From contig CAZMZH010000001.1 of the NCBI GenBank assembly GCA_964570665.1, positions 248,001 to 312,000 on the forward strand: a DNA stretch of 64,000 bases. The letters are read 5' to 3'. Each line of letters opens with the position of its first letter. Position 1 is the stretch's first letter. This document shows, piece after piece, positions 56,338-64,000 of this stretch. The notes below the pieces were generated by a model. The model had not been told where the DNA came from, did not search any database, and was given only the letters and a program-made list of their open reading frames with translations. This DNA comes from JAJDAT01 sp964570665. Lineage in GTDB: Bacteria; Nitrospinota; Nitrospinia; Nitrospinales; JAJDAT01. The position numbers and the translations under genes are program-made.

Positions 56338-57402
56338 ATGACAAGAAAGCTCAAAGGTCTTCTTTGGAAAATTTTGGGGATCTTTTTAGCAAAAAATCAT
56401 ACGCCATCTGACGATTCCTTTAGCCCAGATAAAATTCATTCCATTTTAGCAATTCGACCCGATCGGTTAGGCGACGTTATTTTATCGACTCCAGTTTATG
56501 CATCTATAAAAAAATCATTTCCCAATATTAAACTAACCGTTTTAGTTAAAAGAGGACAGAAAGAGATCCTATTAGAAAATCCTTACATCGACCGAATCGT
56601 CGTTTTCGATCCTAAGAACATTTTAAAAACCCTTCGAGTCCTTTGCTCAGAAAATTATGATATTGCTATCGTTTTGAATTTGGTCTTTAGCTCGACAGCC
56701 GCATTTTTTGCGCTTCTTTCAAGAGCTCCTTGGAAGGCAGGATACGACTCTCCCGAAGGCAGAAAGGTTTTTAATCTTCTTGTTCCTAAAAAAGCAAAAT
56801 TACTACACGAGACCCAACATAATTTAGACGTTTTAAGATTCTTGCAATTTCCTGTAATTGAGGAGTCGCCTAAATTATTTTTTGAAGAAAAAATAAAAAA
56901 AGAGGTCGAAAGTTTAATCGCAGAAAAAGTCCGTTTTCCAGATAAACCTTTAGTTCTAGTTAAACCTGGGACACGTGTCTTAAAATGGGGTTGGAAAACG
57001 GATAACTTTAAAGAAACAATCAAACGGCTTGTAGATTTTGAAGACGCTGAAATTTTTATCATACAAGGCCCTGGAGAAGAAGAATTAATTTCAAGCTTTA
57101 CCGAGCCTTCTAATAACCATGTCACCATATTACCGCCGCTGACCATTGCCCAATTGGCCTATTTAATTCAACGGTCTAAACTCTTAGTATGCAATCACAC
57201 TGGAATAATGCATTTAGCGTCTGCAGCCCAAACTCCCGCTCTAACTATTTTCAAGCATGGAGAAATAGATCGCTGGGGGCCTATTTGCAACCGACACATT
57301 GTATTGGAGGAACGAAACGGCGACAATCTTTCTCCGCAAACCGTTGTAGAAAATATTCGACGTCTATTATCCGACTCCAATAATACTGCGAAAACAAATT
57401 AA
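56338..57402 (+). CDS. GT9-family glycosyltransferase, heptosyltransferase II-like
   Basis: A 354-residue GT9 enzyme. It has the N-terminal ILAIRPDRLGDVILSTPVY, the central VLVKPGTRVLKWGWK and the donor-site NHTGIMHLASAAQTPALTIF. It probably adds a second core sugar after the waaC-like enzyme. Together with the PAP2 and Trm112-like genes it forms a five-gene plus-strand run into gcvPB. Confidence 0.85.
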   Translation: MTRKLKGLLWKILGIFLAKNHTPSDDSFSPDKIHSILAIRPDRLGDVILSTPVYASIKKSFPNIKLTVLVKRGQKEILLENPYIDRIVVFDPKNILKTLRVLCSENYDIAIVLNLVFSSTAAFFALLSRAPWKAGYDSPEGRKVFNLLVPKKAKLLHETQHNLDVLRFLQFPVIEESPKLFFEEKIKKEVESLIAEKVRFPDKPLVLVKPGTRVLKWGWKTDNFKETIKRLVDFEDAEIFIIQGPGEEELISSFTEPSNNHVTILPPLTIAQLAYLIQRSKLLVCNHTGIMHLASAAQTPALTIFKHGEIDRWGPICNRHIVLEERNGDNLSPQTVVENIRRLLSDSNNTAKTN

Positions 57403-57510
57403 AGATTATTCAACGCAAAAACTTTTCATTCACGAACTTAACATTAGCGATTTAAAACACCCTAAAACTTCTTAGGCAAACTTACCGTATTAAACCAGAA
57501 AGGGCAGAGC

Positions 57511-59022
57511 ATGGGAGCTAACAACACCTCCACTCAACCAAAAGGAATTGGAATCAAAGGACTCATATTTGAAGAGTCCCTCTTATTTGAATTAAGTTCT
57601 CCTGGAAGGAAAGCATACTCTCTTCCATCCCTCGACGTTCCAGATGCCGATATTGAATCCATATTGCCTAAAGAAGAAATACGCGACGAAATCAAAGACT
57701 TTCCCGAGCTTTCAGAATTAGACGTAGTTCGCCATTACACTCGACTTTCTCAATGGAACTTTAATATCGAAACCAACTTTTACCCACTTGGTTCCTGCAC
57801 TATGAAGTACAACCCAAAAATAAACGATCAAATGGCTCAGCTACCTCAATTTAGCCGTCATCACCCGGCAACTCCGGAAACGCTTTCCCAGGGCAGTTTA
57901 GAACTGATGCACGATCTCCAAGAGTTTTTGGAAGAAATTAGCGGGATGGATAAGGTGTGTTTACAACCTGCCGCTGGGGCTCAAGGCGAGCTAGCCGGTA
58001 TGTTGATGATACACGCTTGGCATCAAGCAAATGGAACTCAACGCAAAAAAGTATTACTTCCCGATTCAGCTCATGGCACAAACCCAGCCAGTTCGGCTCT
58101 TTGTGGATACGAAGTGGTTTCGATTCCTTCCGATTCAGAAGGTTTTATCGATCTCGATTTTCTTGAAAGCGTTATGGACGAAGACGTTGCTGGCATCATG
58201 CTCACAAATCCCAATACGCTTGGAAAATTTGAAAAAGATATTATTAAAATTACGGATATCGTACATAAAAAAGGCGGTCTCGTTTATTGCGACGGAGCTA
58301 ACTTAAACGCCATCATGGGAATGACCAAAATGGGGGCAATGGGGATCGACGTCATGCATTTCAATTTACACAAAACCTTTTCGACTCCGCATGGCGGTGG
58401 CGGCCCTGGAGCCGGCCCTGTAGGGGTCAAGAAAATATTGGAACCATTCTTGCCCGTTCCTATCGTGGAAAAACACGAAAATCGTTTTTGCCTCAATTAT
58501 GATCGTCCACAATCGATCGGTAAATTAAAAGCATTTTTTGGAAACTTTGGCATTTTGTTACGCGCCTATGTTTATATACTTTCCCTTGGGAAAGAAGGAA
58601 TTAAGAAAGCTTGCCACATGGCAGTTTTAAACGCGAACTACATTCGCTCTCATTTGGAAGGGATTTACCACCAACCTTATCCTGGCGATTCTTTGCATGA
58701 ATGTATTTTTTCTGACAAGGATATGCAATCAACCGGGGTCAAAACCTTAGATATTGCAAAAGCCTTAATTGATTATGGCATTCATCCACCGACAGTCTAT
58801 TTTCCCTTAATCGCCAAAGGGGCCATAATGATTGAACCGACAGAAACAGAATCCAAGGAAACTCTAGACCAATTCATAAAGGCTATGAAAGAAATTGCCG
58901 AAAACGTTCATAAAGATCCTGAAAGCTTTCACAACGCTCCAACACTTCCAAAAGTATCGAGGCTAGACGAAACGCAAGCGGCAAGAAAACCTATCCTTAG
59001 ATGGCTTCCCGAAAACAATTAG
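57511..59022 (+). CDS. gcvPB: Glycine dehydrogenase (decarboxylating) subunit 2
   Basis: A 503-residue PLP-dependent subunit of the glycine cleavage P-protein. The PLP lysine lies in FNLHKTFSTPHGGGGPGAG (about residue 288). N-terminal YTRLSQWNFNIETNFYPLGS and the C-terminal region are typical. The partner subunit gcvPA, and gcvT/gcvH, are not adjacent. The downstream gene overlaps its stop by 22 bases. Confidence 0.96.
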   Translation: MGANNTSTQPKGIGIKGLIFEESLLFELSSPGRKAYSLPSLDVPDADIESILPKEEIRDEIKDFPELSELDVVRHYTRLSQWNFNIETNFYPLGSCTMKYNPKINDQMAQLPQFSRHHPATPETLSQGSLELMHDLQEFLEEISGMDKVCLQPAAGAQGELAGMLMIHAWHQANGTQRKKVLLPDSAHGTNPASSALCGYEVVSIPSDSEGFIDLDFLESVMDEDVAGIMLTNPNTLGKFEKDIIKITDIVHKKGGLVYCDGANLNAIMGMTKMGAMGIDVMHFNLHKTFSTPHGGGGPGAGPVGVKKILEPFLPVPIVEKHENRFCLNYDRPQSIGKLKAFFGNFGILLRAYVYILSLGKEGIKKACHMAVLNANYIRSHLEGIYHQPYPGDSLHECIFSDKDMQSTGVKTLDIAKALIDYGIHPPTVYFPLIAKGAIMIEPTETESKETLDQFIKAMKEIAENVHKDPESFHNAPTLPKVSRLDETQAARKPILRWLPENN

Positions 59023-60035
59023 TTCGAGATCTAATGCAAAATCAATTGAACCAGACGCTGGCTTCGCCTCATACGGAATTGAGAACTATTAAAATCTCTT
59101 TTTATTTAAATTCGGTAACCTGGGCGCTTTTGTTCTTCTCAATATTTAGTTTGGCTGGAAGATGGCTATGGGGGGCGGAATTAGCGTCTCATTTTAAATG
59201 GCAATACTTTCTACTTTCTTTGGGGCTTTGTTTTGTTTTTTTGTGGGTCCGAAATTTTAAATATGTTGCCTTGAATTTCGTTATCCTATTTATAAACGTA
59301 TACGACATAGCCCCTCTTTTTAGCCAAAATGAAATTTCCATAAAAAGCCATCAGGAGCTTAATCTAACAATCGTTCAATTCAATAGGTACATAGATAATC
59401 TGCAAAACCACAAGATTATTCAATGGCTATCCAACAAAGAAAATAAATTCGATATTATCTTGATTCATGAAATAAATTCAAAGTTTGTTCAAGACCTTAA
59501 AAATCTCGACACCATATATCCTCATCAATATATCACTCCTTATAAAGGAAACTTTGGCCAAGCTCTTTTGAGCAAAAAAGAAATAATCAAGGTTCGCCTC
59601 AAACCGTCTTTTGACAAAGCTAGTTCTTATTTAACCGCCGACATCCTCCTTTCTAAAACCCATAACCTCAAGTTGTATGGTATCCACGCCATGTCGCCCG
59701 AAACTCCAAAGTCGGCAACTATGCGAAATGAACAACTTGATAGAATTGCCAAATCGATATCTAACGACCCGTCAAAAACAAAAATAGCTATGGGAGATTT
59801 TAATGTAACTCCTTATTCTTATTATTTTTCTCGATTTGAAAAAACGATGGGACTAAAAAACACGATGAAAGGATTCGGACCGCAAAATTCATGGCCCAGC
59901 CTGTCGCCTCTTGCTATTTTTCGAATCCCAATCGATCACATTTTTGTTTCAAAAAACGTCCGCGTTGTGGATAGAATTATCGGCGATAATTTCGGCTCGG
60001 ATCATTTTCCGGTAATCTTAAAATTATCGTTGTAA
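59001..60035 (+). CDS. Membrane-anchored endonuclease/exonuclease/phosphatase-family protein
   Basis: A 344-residue protein with about three N-terminal helices (residues 30-107), then an EEP domain: LTIVQFNRY, IILIHEIN with the catalytic Glu, GIHAMSPETP, MGDFNVTPYS, and IDHIFVS with GSDHFPV. The fold cleaves phosphoester bonds, and here it probably faces the periplasm. It overlaps gcvPB by 22 bases; an ATG at 59034 would remove the overlap. Confidence 0.85.
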   Translation: MASRKQLVRDLMQNQLNQTLASPHTELRTIKISFYLNSVTWALLFFSIFSLAGRWLWGAELASHFKWQYFLLSLGLCFVFLWVRNFKYVALNFVILFINVYDIAPLFSQNEISIKSHQELNLTIVQFNRYIDNLQNHKIIQWLSNKENKFDIILIHEINSKFVQDLKNLDTIYPHQYITPYKGNFGQALLSKKEIIKVRLKPSFDKASSYLTADILLSKTHNLKLYGIHAMSPETPKSATMRNEQLDRIAKSISNDPSKTKIAMGDFNVTPYSYYFSRFEKTMGLKNTMKGFGPQNSWPSLSPLAIFRIPIDHIFVSKNVRVVDRIIGDNFGSDHFPVILKLSL

Positions 60036-60071
60036 AACCGATTATTTTAAATTAAAGAGACTTTTAAAAAA

Positions 60072-61775
60072 TCAGCGCAACCGGTTAAAAACAGCTAGTA
60101 TTTCTTGCAATCGAGGAAGGGATAATCGACCGTTATTGAAGAGCGTCAAATAATCAAAACCACGGTCGCGAATTTTTTCAAAAACAAGGTTAGCGCCAAA
60201 GGCATTTGACTTCGCGCCCTTTGATAACTCTTCTTTTAATTTCTTCAACATCCAACCACATGCTTCAAGTTGTCCAATTTCGCTCAACTGTTCCAAATAT
60301 CTCGTATCAATTCGATTAGTCCCCAAATCGAGGTAGTCCAAACCACGAGCGTCAATAACGCTATCTTTTTTACCTCTATTAAAGGTGAGCGACTGGGTGT
60401 CAAACTTTCGAGATGAAACTTTTGGAAATAGGCCAAAACGTTCATTCTTCCTATCGTTCGGGAACTCTCCAAAAATTTGCTTCGCTTTTTTTGTGACTAG
60501 ACGCGGTAAATAAACGTCCATCGCTATTATGCAATCGGCAGATTGAAAATAGTCCCCACTTCCCCCCATAACCAAGATGACGCTGACTCCATGATCGTTG
60601 AACAACTCTTCCATTCGGTCGATAAAAGGAGTGATGGGCTCTTTCTCCGAATGAATCAATCGCTGCATCCGAGAATCGCGGATCATAAAATTAGCGGCGC
60701 AAGTATCTTCGTCCATTAAAAGAAGCTTGCAACCGGCTTCCATCGCCTCCAAGATATTTGCCGCTTGCGAAGTAGAACCGCTTGCCGAAACCGTCGAAAA
60801 CTCTTTTGTCGATTCAACGGAAGGAAGATTATTCATAAATCCTGAAACATCAATTTTCCTAATAGACCTTCCGTCTTCAGCCCGTATTTTGACAGCGTTG
60901 GACATTGTCGCCATTCTCTCTCTTCCATCTCCTGGAATATGAGGATAAACGGCGGCTTGAATAGCTTTTAATAAAGCGCTTTTTCCATGAAACCCTCCGC
61001 CAACTATGAGGGTAGATCCCCTTTTTATTGCCATTCCTCTAATCGTTCCCGAATGAGGCAAATCAACTTTTTCAAAAAAATCTTCGGGAGCCTGAAACGC
61101 AACAACCGCTTTTGCCAATGGTTTTTCAGAAATACCAGTCGCTCTAGGTAAAATGGACCCATCTGCGATAAAAGCCACCCATTCATTTTTCTCTAACGCT
61201 TGGGAGAGTGCGTTATAATCTTCTAATGTTTGCAAGTGTTGGTTAATTTCATCTAAATTTAATGAAGCCGCCAACAAAGAACTTTCCATTAGAATGGGAA
61301 TAGATTCAGAAAATAATCGACCGCATTCTTTTCCTAAAATCGTCCTTCCCGACCCAGGAAGTCCAACAAAAAAAATCGCTTGCAGAGATCCATTATTTAT
61401 TAAAACTGCGTTTCTTTTTAAGATCTTTTGACTGGGTTGGTATATTTCTACAATTCCACTTTTTCCCGAAGCAGAATTTGAAATTTTTAAAGGTTTGATT
61501 TGTGAATTAAAGCGTCTCAATAAATAGTCTTCCAAACCCAATCTACGTTCTGGACTTTTAAACAATTCTGAGGGAAACCCAGCTTCGTTTAAATTAAACT
61601 GGACGGATAATCTACTGGGTTGGGCGAAGGGATCACCCTGCACATGCTCAAAAGTTAATCGAAATAATCCATAGTAAAACGTCTTTCCTTGAAGTTGTTT
61701 ATAGGCTTTGTAACCGCGATTATCTAAATCGTTTAAAATCTCGATCAGAGATGTTGGAACTTCGAGCACGGCCAT
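60072..61775 (-). CDS. COG3044-type ABC-class ATPase
   Basis: A 567-residue soluble ATPase matching the uncharacterised ABC_ATPase family (COG3044). Seen are a GLPGSGRTILG segment near residue 132, GGGFHGKSALLKAIQ as P-loop near 263, KIRAEDGRSI, an FSTVSASGSTSQAANI signature, and LLMDEDTCAANFMIRDSRM as Walker B and following loop. Its role is unknown. It is the last of a minus-strand trio. Confidence 0.9.
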   Translation of the reverse strand: MAVLEVPTSLIEILNDLDNRGYKAYKQLQGKTFYYGLFRLTFEHVQGDPFAQPSRLSVQFNLNEAGFPSELFKSPERRLGLEDYLLRRFNSQIKPLKISNSASGKSGIVEIYQPSQKILKRNAVLINNGSLQAIFFVGLPGSGRTILGKECGRLFSESIPILMESSLLAASLNLDEINQHLQTLEDYNALSQALEKNEWVAFIADGSILPRATGISEKPLAKAVVAFQAPEDFFEKVDLPHSGTIRGMAIKRGSTLIVGGGFHGKSALLKAIQAAVYPHIPGDGRERMATMSNAVKIRAEDGRSIRKIDVSGFMNNLPSVESTKEFSTVSASGSTSQAANILEAMEAGCKLLLMDEDTCAANFMIRDSRMQRLIHSEKEPITPFIDRMEELFNDHGVSVILVMGGSGDYFQSADCIIAMDVYLPRLVTKKAKQIFGEFPNDRKNERFGLFPKVSSRKFDTQSLTFNRGKKDSVIDARGLDYLDLGTNRIDTRYLEQLSEIGQLEACGWMLKKLKEELSKGAKSNAFGANLVFEKIRDRGFDYLTLFNNGRLSLPRLQEILAVFNRLR

Positions 61776-61805
61776 AATATTTTTAGAATTGTTGAATTTG
61801 AAGTT

Positions 61806-62669
61806 TCAAGTCGGGACGTTGGTTCTGTTTCCTGAAAAACCATCCGCGGAAATTCCTACAGGTAGAAACTTTCTAGCAATCTTTGCGACTTCATTTCGGT
61901 ACGCTAAATTGACTGACGAAGCGTCTACTTCTCGCATAATGTTTGGAAGAGGAGTTCTTAACGTCCTCGAACCGTCATGCGTTCCATCGCCTTCGATAAA
62001 ATGATCGATAATAACTCCATTCACACCTGTAACGGATAAACGGTAAAAAAAATTTTCTGGATCCTTAAGTGGATGTAAAGGAGATAAACAAGCGACCGTT
62101 TCTATTCCCTGTTTTGAAAATTTTTCTAAGGCGCCAATACGTTCATCAATGGAACAAGGAGGCGGCGGCAAACCTGGTAATCTTTCACGATCGCCTTCTA
62201 AGGAAATATGAACCTTTAACGAAGTTTTTTTCGCTAGTTCAATAATGGTCTTTTCATCATCTAAAATATCGGCGGTATGAGTTTGGAGAATTATTTTATC
62301 GGGAGGAAACTCTACCATTGCCTGCAATAAAGAACGTGAAACACGGTATTTTTTTTCCAATGGTTGCCAAGGGTCTGTGGAACTAGAAAAAAAAATTGAA
62401 AACATTCCTCCATCCCGCCGAGCCCAAGCGCTTTCCCGCTTATAAGTTTGACGGTAAATTCGGTCGGCCTCTAATTTAACATCGACAAAAGTTCCCCAAT
62501 CGCGACCATTAGTCAACCAACGATTATGCTGGACATAGCAAGGGACGCCACAAGAAGATCGACCAAAACCGCATCCCACGTAGGGATTAAGAGAATGCGA
62601 GGACACCTTCTTTAAATATCCTGTTACCCGAGTCAAGATGGACTTACGAACTTCTTCTGTGACTTTCAT
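61806..62669 (-). CDS. Radical SAM protein, spore-photolyase-like family, with unusual cysteine spacing
   Basis: A 287-residue protein similar to COG1533-type radical SAM enzymes. The cluster region is NPYVGCGFGRSSCGVPCYVQ, so the cysteines are spaced C-x6-C-x3-C (residues 33, 40, 44), unlike the usual CX3CX2C. Later motifs (IFFSSSTDPWQPLE, LQTHTADIL, HISLEGDRERL) match this family. The reaction is unknown. Six bases separate it from the upstream secreted-protein gene and 30 from the ATPase. Confidence 0.85.
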   Translation of the reverse strand: MKVTEEVRKSILTRVTGYLKKVSSHSLNPYVGCGFGRSSCGVPCYVQHNRWLTNGRDWGTFVDVKLEADRIYRQTYKRESAWARRDGGMFSIFFSSSTDPWQPLEKKYRVSRSLLQAMVEFPPDKIILQTHTADILDDEKTIIELAKKTSLKVHISLEGDRERLPGLPPPPCSIDERIGALEKFSKQGIETVACLSPLHPLKDPENFFYRLSVTGVNGVIIDHFIEGDGTHDGSRTLRTPLPNIMREVDASSVNLAYRNEVAKIARKFLPVGISADGFSGNRTNVPT

Positions 62670-62675
62670 GAAAAA

Positions 62676-63176
62676 CTAGTTTAGCCTATCCCACCATTGC
62701 CCCCACTTTACAGAAGCAACCTTTTCGCTAAAACTCGGAGAAGACTTATAGTAATACTGGTAATCGCCATATCCTTCAGAGCCTTCTACTGTCTGCCAAC
62801 CACCCTCTGTAAGAAAATTTAAATCTTTGAGCCAAATTCTTTTATCGTTTGTCTTGCGAACGATCAAATATCCCCAATCTTCTCTGTAATCTGGATTTCC
62901 AAACAAAGTGACGGTGGTATTTGCGGGGCCATCTAAAGTAAAGGTGTACCCTCCGTTACAATAAAAATAGACAAAATCGCTAAGGGTGGAATAGTTCTTA
63001 TTACCATCGACGCTAAACAACCCATTACAACGACTGCGAGCTGGATAAAAATTGAAATTATCCGCAAAAAAGGGAGCTTTATATAAAGTGAGTTCTACTT
63101 TTTCTTTATGACCAAAAACTGAAGACGGAGCCCATAAAATAGAAAATACTATGAAAACCCAAAGCTTAAATTTCAT
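62676..63176 (-). CDS. Exported protein of unknown function
   Basis: A 166-residue protein with a clear signal peptide (KLWVFIVFSILWAPSSVFG). The mature part is aromatic-rich and beta-like, with cysteines at SRCNGLF and FYCNGGY and a GYGDYQYYYKSSP segment. No family is recognised. It is the first gene of an operon with a radical SAM protein and a COG3044 ATPase. Confidence 0.7.
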   Translation of the reverse strand: MKFKLWVFIVFSILWAPSSVFGHKEKVELTLYKAPFFADNFNFYPARSRCNGLFSVDGNKNYSTLSDFVYFYCNGGYTFTLDGPANTTVTLFGNPDYREDWGYLIVRKTNDKRIWLKDLNFLTEGGWQTVEGSEGYGDYQYYYKSSPSFSEKVASVKWGQWWDRLN

Positions 63177-63349
63177 AATCTTCCCTCACAATAATATTAT
63201 TAATCTATTTATGATAATATCCCCATTGATCTTTGCGCAAGAGTAACTTTAAAGAATAATTAGCTCTGCTTTTAAAGAATTCACCTTAAAAAAACTCCAA
63301 AAACGTTGAAAAACCCTGAAAAACGTTTCTAATTTAGCGAGAACCATTA

Positions 63350-64000
63350 ATGAATCAAGAAATAAAAGTACGTTTTGCTCCTAGCCCAACCGGTTATTTA
63401 CATATTGGCGGTGTTCGAACCGCTTTATTTAATTGGCTATTTGCAAGGAGTAAAGGCGGCAAATTCGTCCTTCGAATAGAGGACACCGATCAAGAACGGT
63501 CGACTGACGAATCGATCAAGGAAATTATTGAGTCGATGATGTGGTTGGGATTGAATTGGGACGAAGGTCCCTATCGCCAAACTCAGCGACAAGATCTATA
63601 TCGTTCTAAAATAGACGAGCTATTTAAAGACGGTAAAGCCTATCGATGCTATTGCTCCCCTGAAGAGCTTGAACAGCGCAAGAAAGAGGCCACCGCTAAA
63701 GGTCTTAAACCAAAATACGACGGCCGTTGCCGAAGTCGAACCGATTTCCCAGAAGATCAATCTCATGTCATCCGATTTAAAAGTCCTGAAGATGGGACTG
63801 TAGTTGTTGATGATTTGTTACGCGGGAAAGTTGTCTTTGACAATAAAGAACTAGACGACATGATTATCTTGAGATCGAACGGTTCACCAACCTACAATTT
63901 TGTCGTTGTGATTGACGATGCAGAAATGGGAATAACTCATGTAATTCGGGGAGACGATCATTTATCTAATACTCCACGGCAAGTCTTATTGTTTGACGCT
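63350..64000 (+). CDS. gltX: Glutamyl-tRNA synthetase, N-terminal part
   Basis: The first 217 residues of a class I glutamyl-tRNA synthetase, cut by the window end. The HIGH motif appears as FAPSPTGYLHIGGVRTALFN, followed by LRIEDTDQERS and later IRGDDHLSNTPRQ. The KMSKS motif and anticodon domain lie beyond the window. ATG at 63350 is the family's usual start. Confidence 0.98.
   Translation, partial: MNQEIKVRFAPSPTGYLHIGGVRTALFNWLFARSKGGKFVLRIEDTDQERSTDESIKEIIESMMWLGLNWDEGPYRQTQRQDLYRSKIDELFKDGKAYRCYCSPEELEQRKKEATAKGLKPKYDGRCRSRTDFPEDQSHVIRFKSPEDGTVVVDDLLRGKVVFDNKELDDMIILRSNGSPTYNFVVVIDDAEMGITHVIRGDDHLSNTPRQVLLFDA

Overview
The window looks like a chromosomal segment from a Gram-negative, moderately AT-rich bacterium. 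An outer membrane is implied by two heptosyltransferases and a tripartite RND efflux system. Four adjacent genes encode a bd-like oxidase and membrane-associated c-type cytochromes, a set that recalls nitrite-oxidising Nitrospinota. Two ammonium-transporter genes and an OxyR-cytochrome c peroxidase pair fit an aerobic chemolithotroph. The phylum is an inference: no rRNA or nitrite oxidoreductase gene is present.

Layout. 0-10 kb is conserved housekeeping: a DnaJ-like chaperone, a small membrane protein, oligopeptide permeases OppB and OppC, a UbiD decarboxylase and UvrA. 10-30 kb is an accessory region with long gene-poor stretches. It holds dispersed palindromic repeats, four relics of the uvrA 3' end, two response regulators, a protein kinase whose C-terminus copies the SSB tip, a TIR/deoxyribosyltransferase-like protein, a quinone-oxidoreductase/HxlR redox locus in DNA that looks richer in G+C, and several membrane or secreted proteins of unknown role. 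28.9-36.1 kb is a metal-resistance locus: a His-rich secreted protein followed by CzcC, CzcB and CzcA-like genes. 36.2-38.6 kb holds rpoZ, a polytopic membrane protein and a UbiA prenyltransferase. 38.7-43.5 kb holds an ammonium transporter and a second copy fused to a hybrid histidine kinase. 43.6-45.7 kb is a cytochrome c peroxidase divergent from an OxyR-like gene. 45.8-52.0 kb is the bd-like oxidase operon. 52.4-60.0 kb holds hisD, a TIGR04282-type transferase, a PAP2 phosphatase, heptosyltransferases, a Trm112-like protein, gcvPB and an EEP-fold phosphatase. 60.1-63.2 kb is a minus-strand trio (secreted protein, radical SAM protein, COG3044 ATPase). The window ends inside gltX.

How genes work together. 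The bd-like oxidase operon probably moves electrons from c-type cytochromes to a terminal acceptor, with OxyR and the peroxidase handling peroxide. UbiD and UbiA could both serve quinone synthesis. The Amt and Amt-kinase pair probably combines ammonium uptake with ammonium sensing; their upstream regions share a motif arrangement, so the promoter seems to have been duplicated too.

Most unusual features: the kinase ending in DDDIPF; dispersed uvrA 3'-end relics attached to a composite repeat module; the Amt-histidine kinase fusion; a repeat that supplies the stop codon of a cupin gene; and a PAP2 gene whose best-supported start codon is ATT. No transposase, integrase, CRISPR array, tRNA or rRNA gene was recognised.
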